This document shows positions 1 through 12,682 of a DNA stretch of 64,000 nucleotides, one piece after another. Under the pieces are notes generated by a model. The model was not told the origin of the DNA. It was given only the letters and a program-made list of their open reading frames with translations, and did no database searches. The DNA is taken from positions 22,842,501 to 22,906,500 of the forward strand of contig CM073595.1 in NCBI GenBank assembly GCA_037074705.1. The letters are read 5' to 3'. Positions within the stretch are counted from its first letter, which is position 1. Each line of letters begins with the position of its first letter. Position numbers and translations under genes: made by a program. The stretch is from Zhengitettix transpicula (taxonomy: Eukaryota > Arthropoda > Insecta > Orthoptera > Tetrigidae).

Positions 1-952
1 ATTGTCTATACAATGGTAAGACAGCAGTATAATGAAGGATGACGACAGTTTTGAGAATGTCTTGATGTGTCCATAAAAGTACAATAGATGACAGAGGATG
101 GATATACCGATGGCATTACTATTGAGATTGAGGATTAGTGGAATAGATGGAGAAAATACTTGACACCCATTATGGAATAAGGATCAACAAGGAGGCGAAC
201 ATGAAGTGTACTGCTGATTATTTTCTTTACATGTAATGATGGCATTAGAAGAGCAAATAAAATAAGTCTGAAATACTGTATGAAGGTGTCTGGGATAAGG
301 AGGAGTCCCGTAGTTTGTAAAAAGGAATACTTATTGTTTTTTTCAAAATTGTGTGGTAACTTTAATTTTGCTATTATACAGCAGTAAAGTGGAATGGATC
401 AGCTGAAGGAGAGGATGAACTCATTGTAACTCTTTAGTTGCCTGCAATAGTGGGCACCAACATTGATATTACTATTTAGGTGAACTATTATCTTTATCCT
501 TTCCACCCTGTCTATGTTATACACTTAATATTTACTCGTACAATACAACTTATTTGAATGGAGAAGAACTTTGCTTAATGTATTCAGAAAAATACTAGAC
601 TGGAACACAAATCAAAAGAATATCATTTTGTCAAGAACATCATTAAAGGAGCTAGTGGATTAGAAGCAGGAAAAATGTTGATGTAGTGAATCAAAGAAAA
701 CAGTTGAATGGACTGGACATGCTAAAAGAAAATTGTAAGGGGAATGGGCCAATTAAGGTTTACAATGATACTAATGGATAGGAGAAAAATGGACAGTAAT
801 AGAGGAATTGTTAAGTGAGGGAAGTCATTGACTACAATTATGAGTGAAATAATATAAATGAACCTGATTAAGTAATTATATAATAATACTTTATTAATTA
901 AAAATTCAGTCTGTTCCCATCACTATTCAAATGTTACAATATGTATTCTTAC
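1..952. other. AT-rich intronic sequence, left of exon 3
   Basis: This lies downstream of the exon 3 donor in gene orientation, so it should be intron 3 of the glucuronosyltransferase gene. I looked on the minus strand for the remaining C-terminal exon, which in the family carries a Gly-Tyr-Glu-Glu-type segment and a Leu-Val-Trp-His-Thr-type ending, and did not find it. A purine-rich stretch around 560-830 might be an old retroelement tail, but every frame is broken and no family can be named. Confidence 0.4.
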
Positions 953-1129
953 CTGCAATAGGAACTCTACACTAACAGCAAATCCGGCCATATCAACAGG
1001 AAATTTACGTCCAGCCACCCATCCATCATAAAAACCATAAAATGAACCATTTACGACGACGGGTGTACTGAGACCATACTTGGTGCATAAACCTACAGGC
1101 CACATGGCTACTCGTTTAGTTGTGCGAAT
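953..1129 (-). CDS. Beta-1,3-glucuronosyltransferase (GT43), coding exon 3
   Basis: This exon encodes 59 residues, about 221-279 of the protein, in the UDP-glucuronate-dependent transferase domain. It begins IRTTKRVAMWPVGL and contains GFYDGWVAGRKFPVDMAGF, which is highly typical of GlcAT-P/S and B3GAT proteins. The acceptor is AG at 1130-1131 and the donor is CAG followed by GTAAGA at 947-952. The length is 177 bp, so the reading frame stays in phase 0 at both ends and follows exon 2 directly. An Asn-Gly-Ser sequon falls near residue 247. The family normally continues for roughly 70-90 residues, including the catalytic glutamate region, and that part lies left of the window. Family membership is clear; the choice between the P and S paralogues is not. 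Confidence 0.93.
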
Positions 1130-3049
1130 CTGGATAATAAGAGAAATTTTCAGTAAATTGAAACTTTAATATTTTTATCTCTAATATGTAACAGAATTGT
1201 AACATATCATAAAGTTCTCAGTAGAAGGATCACAAACTCAACACATTTTTGACTGATAAATTGATTATTCATTGCATGAATACAATTGATTAGTGTAGGT
1301 TGTGAGATATAGCAAGTCGTATGAAATGCGCAAAATTAGTAGGGAGAAGATGAAGGGGAGTATTGTCATAAGCTGGGGTAATGCTATCATTCTTTAAAAT
1401 CATTCATTATATTCTTTTTGAATGGGATACACAGACAGCAGCAAGGCATTTTTACTAAACCTTGTAAAACTTATCATCACTCAACTTTTAAGGATAAGTT
1501 TTCTGATGCACAACATATTCTGATCTGAACACAATATATTTCCTTGTGTTAATGTTTTCAAAACAGTTTTGACACTATCAAGTTGCCGTAACAAAGGTTT
1601 GTGTTAAAGTGAAGCGGCCAACTGCGCATCATATTTTGACACGACTAGCTATTTCTCTCCAGTTGTAGGATATTGTAATCACATATAAATAATACCACTA
1701 TATTATTACATATCACAACTCTCTTGAAACAGTAAATAATGGGAAAATTAAATGTTTGCATTTATATAGGATACATTTTCAACCTGCCATGCATGAACCT
1801 GTTGCAAATAAGTCTCAACAATTAATAATGTACGGGTATGGTCTTAAGAAAGTGGTTGCAAGATGAATTAAATTGTAGTGAATTTGTTGACGGTGTTAAA
1901 AATAACACATTTTAAAGAAAGTTCAGGCTCTTGTTAGATATCAATAACAAGAGAATAATTCAGTTACTAGTTATTACTACGCAATTGTTCAATATTGTTA
2001 GCCACATTTTTATTTAGCCTTTTGAAATGTAAATAATAGTATAGAATGTGTTATTTTATGCTTTGAGCAAACTCAAAATACAGCTTCAGATTTTTTTTAT
2101 ATAACTGTATTCTCATCTGATTAGTAACACAGAGGTACCTTACCTGTAGATATAAATGACATTGTAAAAACACTTGCTCTCTAAATTTATTATAATTGTT
2201 TAAAATAATATAAATGTTAAGCAGAAACTGCTGTAAGTGTGCAAGAAATTAAATTAATAAATAAAGACCAATGGCATGAGAATAAATCTCTCCGAGGTAA
2301 CTATAGAATTGGAACACGTCAAAGCATCAGTGGAAACCGAACACACAATGTGCTGAACTTTCCACTACGGAGAAGCTAATTAAGATATGGGGCTATGCTG
2401 CAGCCAAGTGTATGAACAGATTACTGGTCATGCAGAAAAATGTATTAAGTTTCACTCTTGAAACAAACTGCTGTGATTCTTGGAAGCCAATGTATCTACA
2501 AGTATATGCAATTTGTAAGAAATTAAGAAAACTTCCCTGTACCAAACACACCACAAGGGAGCTAATAACTATTTCAGAGTCTGAACCAATATTTTTAAAA
2601 ACATCTGACGATAAACAGCTCATTTTTCAATAAATTGCATTTTTCTTTGGCTTGAAAAGTATTTTGTTGAGAAAGCTACATATATATAAAATCTATGCGA
2701 TTATTAATAGTAGTTTTATTTCTAATTGTCAAATCGTATTTTTTTCTTTTATGAATATATAAAATTGACGTTATTAGGCCCAAGGCACATAATTTTTTTT
2801 TGTGACTTCGTGTTTCTGCATATGTTCTAATTATTACTCGTGAAGTTTTCCCATATTGTATTTTGCACTTCTTGGAAATAAAAATGCCTAATTAAATAGG
2901 AAAATAGTTTTCTTTACCCACTATTATGAGCTAAGGGTATTAATGATAAATTTTGTCCTATTCATGACTGGCAAGAAGTGCAAAAGTTTTAAGAACTATA
3001 CATCAACTATTACAAACACAAAAGGATCTATTTCCATAGATTCGCTTAC
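1130..3049 (-). other. Intron 2 of the glucuronosyltransferase gene
   Basis: This 1,920-bp intron lies between exons 2 and 3. The donor is GTAAGC (3044-3049) after codon GAA, and the acceptor is AG at 1130-1131 after a short TA-rich tract. The sequence is AT-rich and no transposon or RNA gene could be recognised. Short open frames at 2393-2633 occur on both strands and have no protein-like features. Confidence 0.8.
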
Positions 3050-3207
3050 TTCGTCGAATAATTGAATATCGTACGTGTTGTCGTCGTCAGCAAAATAGAA
3101 GACTCCCGAGGTGGCATTTGCTCGCAGCCATTGAAGACCTCTATTCCGGTTAGAAACCCCACGAGGCTTTGCACCTTTTCTTTTTTTGTATTCTTCAGGC
3201 ATTGGTG
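3050..3207 (-). CDS. Beta-1,3-glucuronosyltransferase (GT43), coding exon 2 with DDD motif
   Basis: This 158-bp exon begins with two bases that complete an Ala codon started in exon 1, then encodes 52 residues starting [11 protein letters not shown]. It contains [15 protein letters not shown], the GT43 signature that contacts the nucleotide sugar, and [10 protein letters not shown], the DDD motif (about residues 208-210) that binds Mn2+ and UDP. An Asn-Ala-Thr sequon lies near residue 198. The acceptor is TTGCAG (AG at 3208-3209) and the donor is GTAAGC. The open frame runs past both splice sites, but only the spliced boundaries join the neighbouring exons in frame and match the family. In the family this domain transfers glucuronate onto terminal galactose in the Golgi, in proteoglycan linkers or HNK-1-like glycans. 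Confidence 0.95.
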
Positions 3208-3915
3208 CTGCAACATTAAACACAAAAGTTTTTATTGGCTTCAAAATTTAATTTTATCTACAACTACTTATGCAATTTTATATAGTACAAGTAATATTAA
3301 GCAAATGTGTCTATAGATGGATAACCTTAAGTGACCTATGTGACCACGAAAAACGCTTTATGAAACCTAAAAAGCAATAAGCTCTAAGTCACGCGAATTT
3401 ACCTACTCGTTTCTGGTCGAGTTTCATACAAAACAAAACTGAAAAGAGAGCAGAAGAGACTCGACGATAAGATGACACACCAGGAATATTTTAGAAAAAT
3501 GTCTCGGAGATCCAGGCCTGACGCTGGCCGCTTCAGCGCCCGCACGCAAAATAGACAATTCTTATACTGTTTTTCCTAACTAGGCCTGTAGAAAGGTATT
3601 TCAGTTTGGTTACGTGAGGGAGTGTATAAGGAAAATAAACTCTTACAGTCAAACTATTTACTGTTATTACGATGTTTTTCCCGTAGAATTTTCCAAAATC
3701 AATTTACTTAATGAATGGGTTCTATTTAATTAGCCTAATTAATAAGGTATACCTAAAAACAGTAATTCTACTACCTACTATTTTGTTAAGAGCAAGAAAT
3801 TCCGATTCGTGTATGTTTACTTTATGAATGTATTATTTTTTATTTTAAGGCTTAAAATATAACAGATGAATCAACAAAAATTAAACTTCTATATATTATA
3901 TATATATATAAATAT

Positions 3916-4894
3916 TGTAATGCCAATTAATTAGGACATTAATTGTAGCGGCAGGAGCTTCCAAAGCGACAATGGAGCCGAGCTATGTTACTTTGTCGGA
4001 AAGTCAAAAATGGCGTATGCGCGCTAAAACTCGAGACTACGATAGTTCAGTTGGTGACGGGACATTTCGGAGGACGAAAGAAATGATACTAGAGAAGAGA
4101 CTAGCAATCGTTTAATGTATCATTAAACATAGTTGTGAATTTAAGACAAAGTAAAAACATTCACGGAAGTATTGTCCCGTGAATATCGCTAAGTTAGCAG
4201 TATTTTTTTACGTCTATCAGCAGCCAGGAAAGGAGTGGAGTTTTTACGTCTGTAGCCAGTCAGGAATAGTAAAGTTGCAGTTTAAGTCCCAAGCGGTAAA
4301 AAAAAACTAGCAAATCTATGAATCACAGGATTCATATAAGGCAAGCGGTCACCAGATATCTGTCAAAAAGGAGGATCATCCGAGTTCCTGGGAGCCTATC
4401 AAGGTTGACTTAAAGAGTGTACTCCCGAAAACAAAAAGGAATGCTGGAACCAGCTGGACAGATGTGAGTAACAAATTACAAAAATAATGATTTATGTAAA
4501 CGTAATTTAAGGATAGAAGTCAGATTTCGTTCTATTTTAATTGTCAATCAGAGTTAATCTTCCTATCGACATATTGTATGGGTGAATTATAAACTGTGTG
4601 TGTTAAGGTTTTTAAAACAACTTGTTGTATCCATTATCAAACCCAGTAGAGACCCTGAGATCTAAAATTTTAAATTGTAATTGTTTGTGAGTTAAAGCAA
4701 CAAAGTGGAAATAATTATATGTTTTAAATTCTTGTTGATTATTTCATTTAAATAAATCCTCATTGTTGATTATTACATTTTGGCTTCCACAACGTGGGGC
4801 AAATTAAAGGTATTTTTTATTAATTATTACATATTGGCGTTCAACGTGAGGCAAAATAGTTAAATTAATTAACGCCTTATTTTTAATTATTACA
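3916..4894 (+). mobile_element. LTR-like element A (probable solo LTR) in a TA tract
   Basis: The element starts TGTAATGCC and ends AATTATTACA, so the ends have the TG...CA form and a 6-bp terminal inverted repeat (TGTAAT/ATTACA). It is flanked by ATAT on both sides (3912-3915 and 4895-4898), a plausible 4-bp target-site duplication. An AATAAA signal lies near 4752, as expected for an LTR. Two segments near the end (about 4780-4800 and 4830-4855) read TGGC...CAACGTG.GGC, resembling a tRNA primer-binding site. No gag or pol coding region is present. Related copies lie at 8445-9575, 22316-23421 and 23456-24442. A solo LTR fits best; a short non-coding LTR element (TRIM) is the alternative. Confidence 0.65.
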
Positions 4895-4897
4895 ATA

Positions 4898-4936
<39 letters not shown>
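4895..4936. repeat. (TA)n microsatellite
   Basis: A nearly pure TA run follows LTR-like element A directly. Similar tracts adjoin every copy of this element family. Confidence 0.95.
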
Positions 4937-4939
<3 letters not shown>

Positions 4940-5454
4940 AAATCTGCTATTATTTGTCTCGTATCCAAACTATCTAATATTTCAGATTCTATCGAAATAA
5001 TGGATAGTTGACCTTAAATAAGTCTTTATAATTTTAAACCTAGAAAAAGGTATTTCTCCTGATGCAATTGCAACTGGCAGCGTAAGATATTTTCTTAATC
5101 CTTTTCATGTGTTTGGAAAGTTAACATAAAATTATTTGTGAATATATATTGCAAAAGTGTGTTTGGATCACTAGAATGATTTTCTGGTAAATGCAACTTT
5201 AAAGCGTTAATTTAATTGTCAAGTCACCTGTATTCCTCGAATCGTCTTTATGTTTCAGATGTAAATCTTTAGAGTGTCTGTATAAAGCCATCACTTATTT
5301 TATAAATTTAACCGTTCTTTTATTTATATTATACTATTGCCAATGATCGATCCTGTTGAACTGGTTCGAACCTGCAGAAGTTTTGGATTCATTCTTCATA
5401 AAGATCAATATATGATGTTATGACACAATAAAGAAACGTTGGTGGAAATTAAGA

Positions 5455-5755
5455 AAATGGCCGGCGGCCCTTCACACGTCTACCACCTCCAGGAGCGGGG
5501 GTGGAATTTTTCAAACATGCTAAAGCGGCCGATATTTGAGTCGGATAAATATTTTTCGGGGTCAAAGAGATTGATAGTGTTTCTACCGATGTTATCTGTG
5601 TATAATTTCAACCCCTTACGGCATGGGGTGAGGGTAGAGGAGCGTTACAAGAAAATAACGCGAATACAACCGAGATTGGAGTAAAATCCGGGGTTATGGA
5701 TGTCGCCGAGTTTAATTATGACATCTCGGGCAACGCAGAGCACCCGGTAATTATA
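5455..5755 (+). repeat. Helitron-like 3' fragment
   Basis: The segment includes a CCACC...GGGGGTGGAA core, the phrase AACCGAGATTGGAGT, and an ending of the form GGGCAACGC.GAGCACCC. These match the long Helitron-like copies at 12683-13351 and 28982-29768. The 81-codon open frame across it (5439-5684) is shared with other copies and is repeat sequence, not a gene. The terminal CTAG is degraded here. Confidence 0.6.
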
Positions 5756-6755
5756 AATAAATCAGATAAAACCATTAATAAACCCATCGTAATTTAAAAA
5801 AATAAAAGATAAAGTCACCAGCTTACAAATTGTCATTTACTCTTTTATATAAAATGGAATTTTTAATATACCCAGATGGTGTTTCACTATTAACAAACGG
5901 GACTGTATTCACCAGCAGTTGCTGAAGTCTGGGACAAGCATCATTACTTCTCTCTAGGATGCATCGCTTTGATTGATTAACACAACTTAAAGACACACGT
6001 CTCAGCTTTCAACGTGATGGTAATGTGGACGATTGAAATTTCCGGTGCTGGAAATGTATACAGCTGTAATTGCCCGAATGAGTATCCGGTATTGCATCAT
6101 GGACTGAATTCTCAGAACTGTCAGGCTTGTACCGAAAAATGCAACGTAAAACCTTTAAATAGTAACTATCTTGTTGTAAAGTCAATATGGAACATAGATG
6201 ATTTGTTATACATTTTAAATACAAAGTAAATAAATAATTTTTTTGCTGACACTAAATGATAAAATTGACAGGTTAACACTAGTATTTTTTTATATTTCAT
6301 TCCGACACACACACACCGAAAAGCGCCAGTATTTAGAATTTAATACACGGAAAAAGGTTTCGTCCTGTAAAACTACTAATTCCATAAAGTATGAGACGGA
6401 TGAAATAATTTCATCCAGGTGAAGTATAAAGAATGTGTAGAGGTATTAACGTTCAGTGCAGTACTTGAATTTTGTTTGTCAGCAGACTTTATGTATATGA
6501 AAAATAATTCAGAAGAGGGAAGCCAGCTAATTAGAATCCCGGGAAATTCTATTAAACGAAAAATTCGCAACTGACTAAGTTCCCTGAAAGAGTTCATGCA
6601 GAAGTAATATCTCAAATGTACATATCTCTGTAACAATATCTCCAGAAAAGGGTCAGTAAATATAAATTTAATAGTTGAATACACATTTGCTTTTAGTTTA
6701 ATACTCTGTATTAGGTCTAAATCCGCAGTGTAGGTACATTGACACTCAAAAAAGT

Positions 6756-6780
6756 ATTATATATATATATATATATATAT
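6756..6780. repeat. (TA)n microsatellite
   Basis: A short TA run lies just outside the terminus of the Helitron-like element that follows. Confidence 0.9.
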
Positions 6781-6800
6781 TACTTATTTATATTATATAA

Positions 6801-8395
6801 CTAACTGAGTGTTCGGTGTTGCCCGGGTATTTATTGAAATTAACCCGGAGTAGGAATTAATTTGACACTAACGTCTTGGTAAACAGTTCATATAATCAGT
6901 CTCTATACCGCCAGTGTTTGGAACATTTACTCATTTTACATTCCCATTCCCGACCTAATCCCTCGTCAGGTAACTTCAAATAAACCATGATAATGACTGA
7001 CAGTATTCTGGAATTCTTCTACATAAAATAAAAGCGTCTAAAAATAACGACGTATTAAAACTGTAAAAAATACTCGTTAAATTAATAAAGTCTAAAAATA
7101 CTCCCGGTACCTTACAGAAGTCAAGAAATACAGCCTGAACTGAACAGAGACCAAAATATAGCTGGTACCCTAAGAAAATAAAACTTTAGTCCGTAACGTA
7201 AGAAATTACTCCGGGTGACCTTTTGTCAACCACGTCCATCTCCACGTGGAGGAACATAAAATTTAATTAACCACCATGATTATTGCAAGAATTAAAATCA
7301 GGGACTTCTATAACCCCGGAATCAACACTAATATCGGTCTGTTTTTCATTACTTTTTATGCGAATACCTTCCACCACCAGCCGTTCGGTGCTTCTCTCCC
7401 TTGCCGTTTGGTTAGACCATTAGAAATTCTATAAAGACACTGTCAAATTAAGCTTTTCCGACAACGTTTTATTTTACACTAATAATAGCTGTTTAGGAAT
7501 GTTTTCAAATTCCACCCCCGCCCCTAGAGGCTGTAGGTGTGTCTTAAGCCCTAAGTGTTTATGGATCGTAAGTAACATGTGTGAAAAGTTATTAGAAATT
7601 GGTCCATACATTTAAGATTGTAAACGTAAGTTTGTTTCACCACCTTCCACCCCCACTCCTAGGGGCTGAGCTACACATTAACCAGTATGGTAAATGTCAG
7701 AATTAAACTCAGCGACTTCCATAACCCTAAATTCAACTCCAGTCTCAGTTCTTAACTCATTACTTTTATATAACGACGTTTCAACCCCCACCCACACATA
7801 GGGGCTGAACTACAACTTAACTGGCATGGTAAATGTGAAAAATAAACTCATTGACATCTATCTCCGTTGTTTAGCGTTACTTAAAAATAACGCCCCTCCA
7901 CCCCCACCGTTAATGTTTTCCCATTCTGTACACTAAAACGTCTGAAAAAGGAACTATTAATATCATCGACATCGAAAACTAATTATTCGACGCTAATAAC
8001 GGCCGTTTTAGCATGTTTTAAAATTCCTGCCCCATCCCCGCTCCTAGGGGCTGAACTACATTTTAACCAGTATGGTAAATGTAAGAATTAAACTCATTGA
8101 CATCTATAACGCTGGATTTGAGACCAATCTCGGTTGCTTCGCCCCCCTTCCACCCTCCACGCACATTTATTGGTGCTTTAAGGGGTTGAAATTATACACT
8201 AAATACATCTGGATAGAAAGTGTTCATCACATAGACCCCAAAAAGTAACTCATCAACAATAATATCAAGCCGTTACAGAATTTAGCTTCTTAGGAGTTGC
8301 CTAACGCTTCGAAAGGCCGACGGCGGGGGTGCGCACAACATCTCACCAAAGTTTCACCGCAATCTGATGAATGGTTTAGGAGCTCATAGGGGCAC
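6801..8395 (-). mobile_element. Helitron-like non-autonomous element, degenerate, with internal repeats
   Basis: Read on the minus strand, the 3' end is at 6801, with CCCGGGCAACACCGAACACTC before a CTTAG-like terminus. The interior repeats the motif GGGGCTGA and C-rich blocks (CCACCCCCAC) several times at 7500-8060, so it is built of duplicated subunits. A degenerate GGTACC-TTA minisatellite at 7020-7200 also occurs at 49205-49650. The far end (8310-8395) resembles the 5' part of the family around the phrase GGTGAAACTTTGGTGAGAT. No Rep/helicase coding sequence is present. The far boundary is approximate. Confidence 0.5.
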
Positions 8396-8405
8396 ACAGG
8401 CATTA

Positions 8406-8408
<3 letters not shown>

Positions 8409-8442
<34 letters not shown>
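8409..8442. repeat. (TA)n microsatellite
   Basis: A TA run directly precedes LTR-like element B. Confidence 0.95.
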
Positions 8443-8444
<2 letters not shown>

Positions 8445-8445
<1 letters not shown>

Positions 8446-9575
8446 GTAATGCCAATTAATAAGCCATTAATTGTTTCGACATAAAATTTGAATTGTTTGA
8501 TAAATCCATTATAGCGGTCTGATCGAACAAAGCAACATTGAGAGAAGCGAGCTCACTTTGCTTTGTGTAAAAGTAAAAAATGGCGTATACGCGCTAAAAC
8601 TCGAGAGCACTAGGAGTCAGTTGGTGGCGGGACATTTCAGAGGACGGAACAAATAATACTAGAGCAGAGACTAGCCGTCGTTAATGTATTATTAAACAAA
8701 GTTGTGAATTTAAGACAAAGTAAAAACATTCACGGAAGTATTACCTCGTAAATATCGCTAAGTAAAAGCAGTTTACGTCTATAGCCAGCCCGGAATATTA
8801 AAGTTGACAGTTTAAGTCTACAGCAAGGAGCTAAATAAATCGTCAAGGAGATACGTTGCAGTTTACGTCCAATTCAGAAAAAGACTAATAAATCTACGAA
8901 TCATAGGGTTCCGGTAAGGCAAGCAGACATCAGATAGCTGACAGAAAGGAGGATCATCCGAGTTCCTGTGAGCCTATCAGTTTTTATTTCAATAGTGTAA
9001 AATCTGTGAGTCGATATTTAGAATCAGTGTATAATTTTGCAATAGTGTACTTCCGAAATAAAAAAAAGAATGCTGGTACCATCTGGACATTACGTAAGTA
9101 ACAAAACCAAAACTAATGATTAATTGTAAACTTTAATTAAAGGATAAAGTCAGATTTCGTTCTCTTTTAATTGTCAATCAGAGTTAATTTCTTTACTTTT
9201 AATTTCTTTCTATCGAAATATTGTTTAGGTAAATTGTGAACGGTTTGTTAATAAGATTTTTAAATCATTTTGTTGTGTTAATTATCAAACCCAGTAGAGG
9301 CCCTGAGAGAGAGAAAGATCTCAAATTTTATTGTAATTATCTTTATTGCCATAACATAAATATTTTGTTTGTTAAATTTTGTTTATTATTTCATTTAATA
9401 AAGCCTCATATTTGATTATTACCTAAATGGCGCTTCACTAGAGATAAATTCTTCAAATTCTCTAAATATAAATTAAATGAAGGCTTTCTTTTGATTATTA
9501 CATATTTGGCTTCAACGTGAGGCAAATTCTATAAATAAATAAAATAAATTAAACGATTATCTTTTAATTATTACA
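8445..9575 (+). mobile_element. LTR-like element B (probable solo LTR)
   Basis: It begins TGTAATGCCAATTAATAAG and ends AATTATTACA, and aligns with element A over most of its length, for example GGAGGATCATCCGAGTTCCTG at both 4371 and 8949. It is flanked by TA tracts, although the left four bases (TAAA) no longer match the right (ATAT). Near the 3' end the segment ATTATTAC followed by TGGC-like primer-site sequence is repeated at about 9415 and 9505, giving a stuttered end. An AATAAA signal lies near 9397. There is no internal coding sequence. Confidence 0.6.
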
Positions 9576-10929
9576 ATATATATATATAAAAATACACTAC
9601 ACTTCACTTCACTAATTTATTTATATTATTCTTATTGGAAGATTCTCCTCAAACACAGCTGCAGGTAAATTGTTCCGATCGTCTATCGGTTACTCTGTAT
9701 CTTTCTCCGTTCATAGCACGTTGTGCATGATTACCGAGTTTACTGTTCATGATTTTATCGCATGACGAAAAATAAACGGATTTTTTCTAATGACAATTAC
9801 GTAATTTGGATCATAATCCAAAAGACACGTAGGGTGTCACTATTTGCATAAAATGTTTTTTCCTGACGTTTGCAGGAAAGTAATTAGTTTTATTTCTAGC
9901 AGATAATGATAACGGGTACAACGAAAAATAATTAAGGCAATGAAAGTTGTTCAGTACATCACCTAGGAGTGGAAAAACTAATGAAAAAAAAAAGATTTAT
10001 TGTTTCATAGGTAGATACGTATTTATCATAGTTACACTGGATTTTAATATTTTACTTAATACTCGAAAAGTTATTTTCTTTACAGAACAAATTATATAAT
10101 TAAATTTAAGATTTTTTAAAATTCCGCTAGCTCATGGTTGGTAATTAGGCTTATATAAGAAAATCAGGGTATTGTGGGCTTCTAATTGAGAGACACGATT
10201 TTATGGTTACTGAAACTTAGAAACGTATATTTTATAACGTTTACGTTCTGCCTTAATAGTATCACTGTGGCACTCCGGCTGAAATACTGGAACGCACCAA
10301 CCAGATTGGAAATGTGTGTGGCCTGGCACCGGAATTTCGTTCCTCACGACGTAAGCTACCGAATATATCCTCCGCCTCTAAGAAAGACTAAAATTGTAAG
10401 TTGATCCAACTGCTTTTCAAAATTATTCAACTCCGCGCTTGTATCACAAACAACATAAATCAGCTCCCTCATCTCATTTAAAATATGAGTGCGTATGCTT
10501 AATAAGCAAAAAACGTGGCTCCCTGTAACGTCATTCTATAAACTTGGCTCCCCTGAGCCATCTTTCTTGGCGCAAAAAAGTCGATTTTCTGCCTGTTCTT
10601 CTGAACGATCGGATAACGACTTTCTTATTCCGTGATCTGCATTCCGCAGTTTTTAACCAACCATTTCCGAAGTATCATACGAATTCCAAAACATTTAACG
10701 TTGCCTTATTTAGCAACAAAACAAATCATTAAAATGCGGATGAAATTTTTTTATATGAGATTAAATCCTTTAAAAGTAGCTATAGCAGTAGTCGCGAACG
10801 ATGGCGGGTGTCGCATATTGAGGGGTAGAAAGGGAGGAGGCGCGGTATAAACATAAGCCCCACAAAAACCTAACACGGTCAAGCTCTAGGCGCCTATTTC
10901 GAAATCAATGAGATTCTTAAATTTTTCTA

Positions 10930-11530
10930 CATATTCTCCGTGTATAATTTCAATCCCTTTCGGGATTTGGAGGGAGCACCATTAAGGGTAGGGGTGGAGT
11001 CGCGAACGATTGCGAGTGACGCAGATCGAGGGAGAGAAAGGGAGGCAGCGCGGAAGAGACATATAACCCACAAAAATCTAACGCGTCTATTTCTTGTCAA
11101 CGAGATTCATAAAATTTCTGTACATGTTCTCCGTGTATAATTTTAACCCCTTTCGGGATTGGGAGGGGCGCACCCTTAAGGGTAGGGGTGGAGTGGCGTT
11201 ACATAAAAATAACGCAAAAACAAGCGAGATTCGAAGTAATCCTGGATTATGTATGTCGCAGAGCTTAATTATGACATTCAATTATTTGTTTAACCCACAG
11301 TAGAGGGGCTGGACGAGTGGGAAATTTTCGAACATGTTACACCGGCCGATATATTTGTCGACAGAAACTTTTTCAGGGCCAACGAGTTCAACCCCTTTCG
11401 GCACGGGTTGTGAGAGAACATTTACGGATAGGAGTCAAGGTGTGTTACATAAAAATAACGCATAAGTAACCGAGATTTCGGGGGTTATGTATATATGACA
11501 ACCCCGGGCAACGCCGAGCCACAAAGCTAC
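10930..11530 (+). repeat. Helitron-like fragments in tandem
   Basis: Two partial copies of the same module follow each other. Each begins near TCCGTGTATAATTT.AA.CCCTTTCGG (10938 and 11130) and continues into GGTAGGGGTGGAGT. The block ends with CCCCGGGCAACGCCGAGCC at 11502-11520, the 3' hairpin region of the family. A related segment at 10790-10905 shares GTCGCGAACGAT. The short open frames here are repeat-derived. Confidence 0.5.
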
Positions 11531-12682
11531 TCTAAAAATAAATTAAGGTAGTTAATGATTTAATCTGTGGTGGAAAAACTAGACTTAGATGTATGATACT
11601 AACGAAGGTCACACTGCCAAGGAGACATTGAAAACAATCTTATTACATGAATTAACTTATCTCGAGCATAGGTTACCAAATATCTCCTGCATAATTATCT
11701 GCTACTTGAACTAATTATTCAAACACGCGTAAATTTTATCTGGTGCAATATCGTGAAATTTATCGTCAAAGCTTTCCATTTGTATGTCAATAACTGTCAG
11801 TGAGCTTCTAATATAAAACATTCCATTTGAATTCCCGTGAACGTCCATTAGATCACTGTTCTCCCTATCTAGTTCTTTAACAAACCGAACTTTCCTAATA
11901 TTACCAAATGATGTAGGTATTATTTGAAGAACGTCACCTTCGGTTTCGTTAAGTTAATTTTTAGCTGTAAAACTTAACATAATATTAATTTTTCTACTTA
12001 ACTCTGAAATTGAATTGCTAAATGAAATTTACTATCAATAGGTGTTCGAAGTGCGTCAGATTGATGAACACTAAAATAATAAAAAATAGCGCGGGTACAG
12101 TTAGTCAATTACACGACCGACAAGCAACATTTATTTATGTATTGTGACAGGTCGTCGGTCTTCCTTTGATAATTGTATGGCACAGTGTCCGGACTCCAAA
12201 TTTTCTCCTACGACACTGCATTTAATTTCCAGATGCTGTTCAATTACCCACATTTGTAACGGCGTTACCAGTCCATAAATTTTGTTATCAGCCGACTATC
12301 AACAGCTTGATAATGTGCACGAATTTTCAAGGGTAAGCGAAGGAAATGAGACTAAAAAAGCCCCGAAAATTCATTATAAGCAATCTTTTGGAGTTGCGTA
12401 ACGGATTTCCTTGAAGGCCAAACGGCCGACCCGACGGGGTAAGCCGTTGAATCGCGTGAATGGTTTCAGTCACCAAGGTTTGATCAAACTTTGCATCTCC
12501 AAGTCTTAGGTCATTTTGCAGGAATTTGTCATGCGACTTGAGTACACTACAGTTACTACTCATAGGCCAAAAACAGTGACATTTTCTGCAAAACAAAAAA
12601 AAATTCAGCATCCCTCGTGTCAAGGCGAAAAGATGTGTCCCGCAGGAAGGTGCACATGTAGGCAATGTACATATATTTAGAA

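Noticed and set aside
560..860. LINE reverse transcriptase tail on the plus strand (EWTGHAKRKL-like reading)
   Set aside because: The similarity is short, all frames have stops, and no second motif confirms it.
3230..3316. Extension of the coding exon as read in the open frame [11 protein letters not shown]
   Set aside because: The family match begins after the TTGCAG acceptor at 3208, and exon 1 joins in phase only there.
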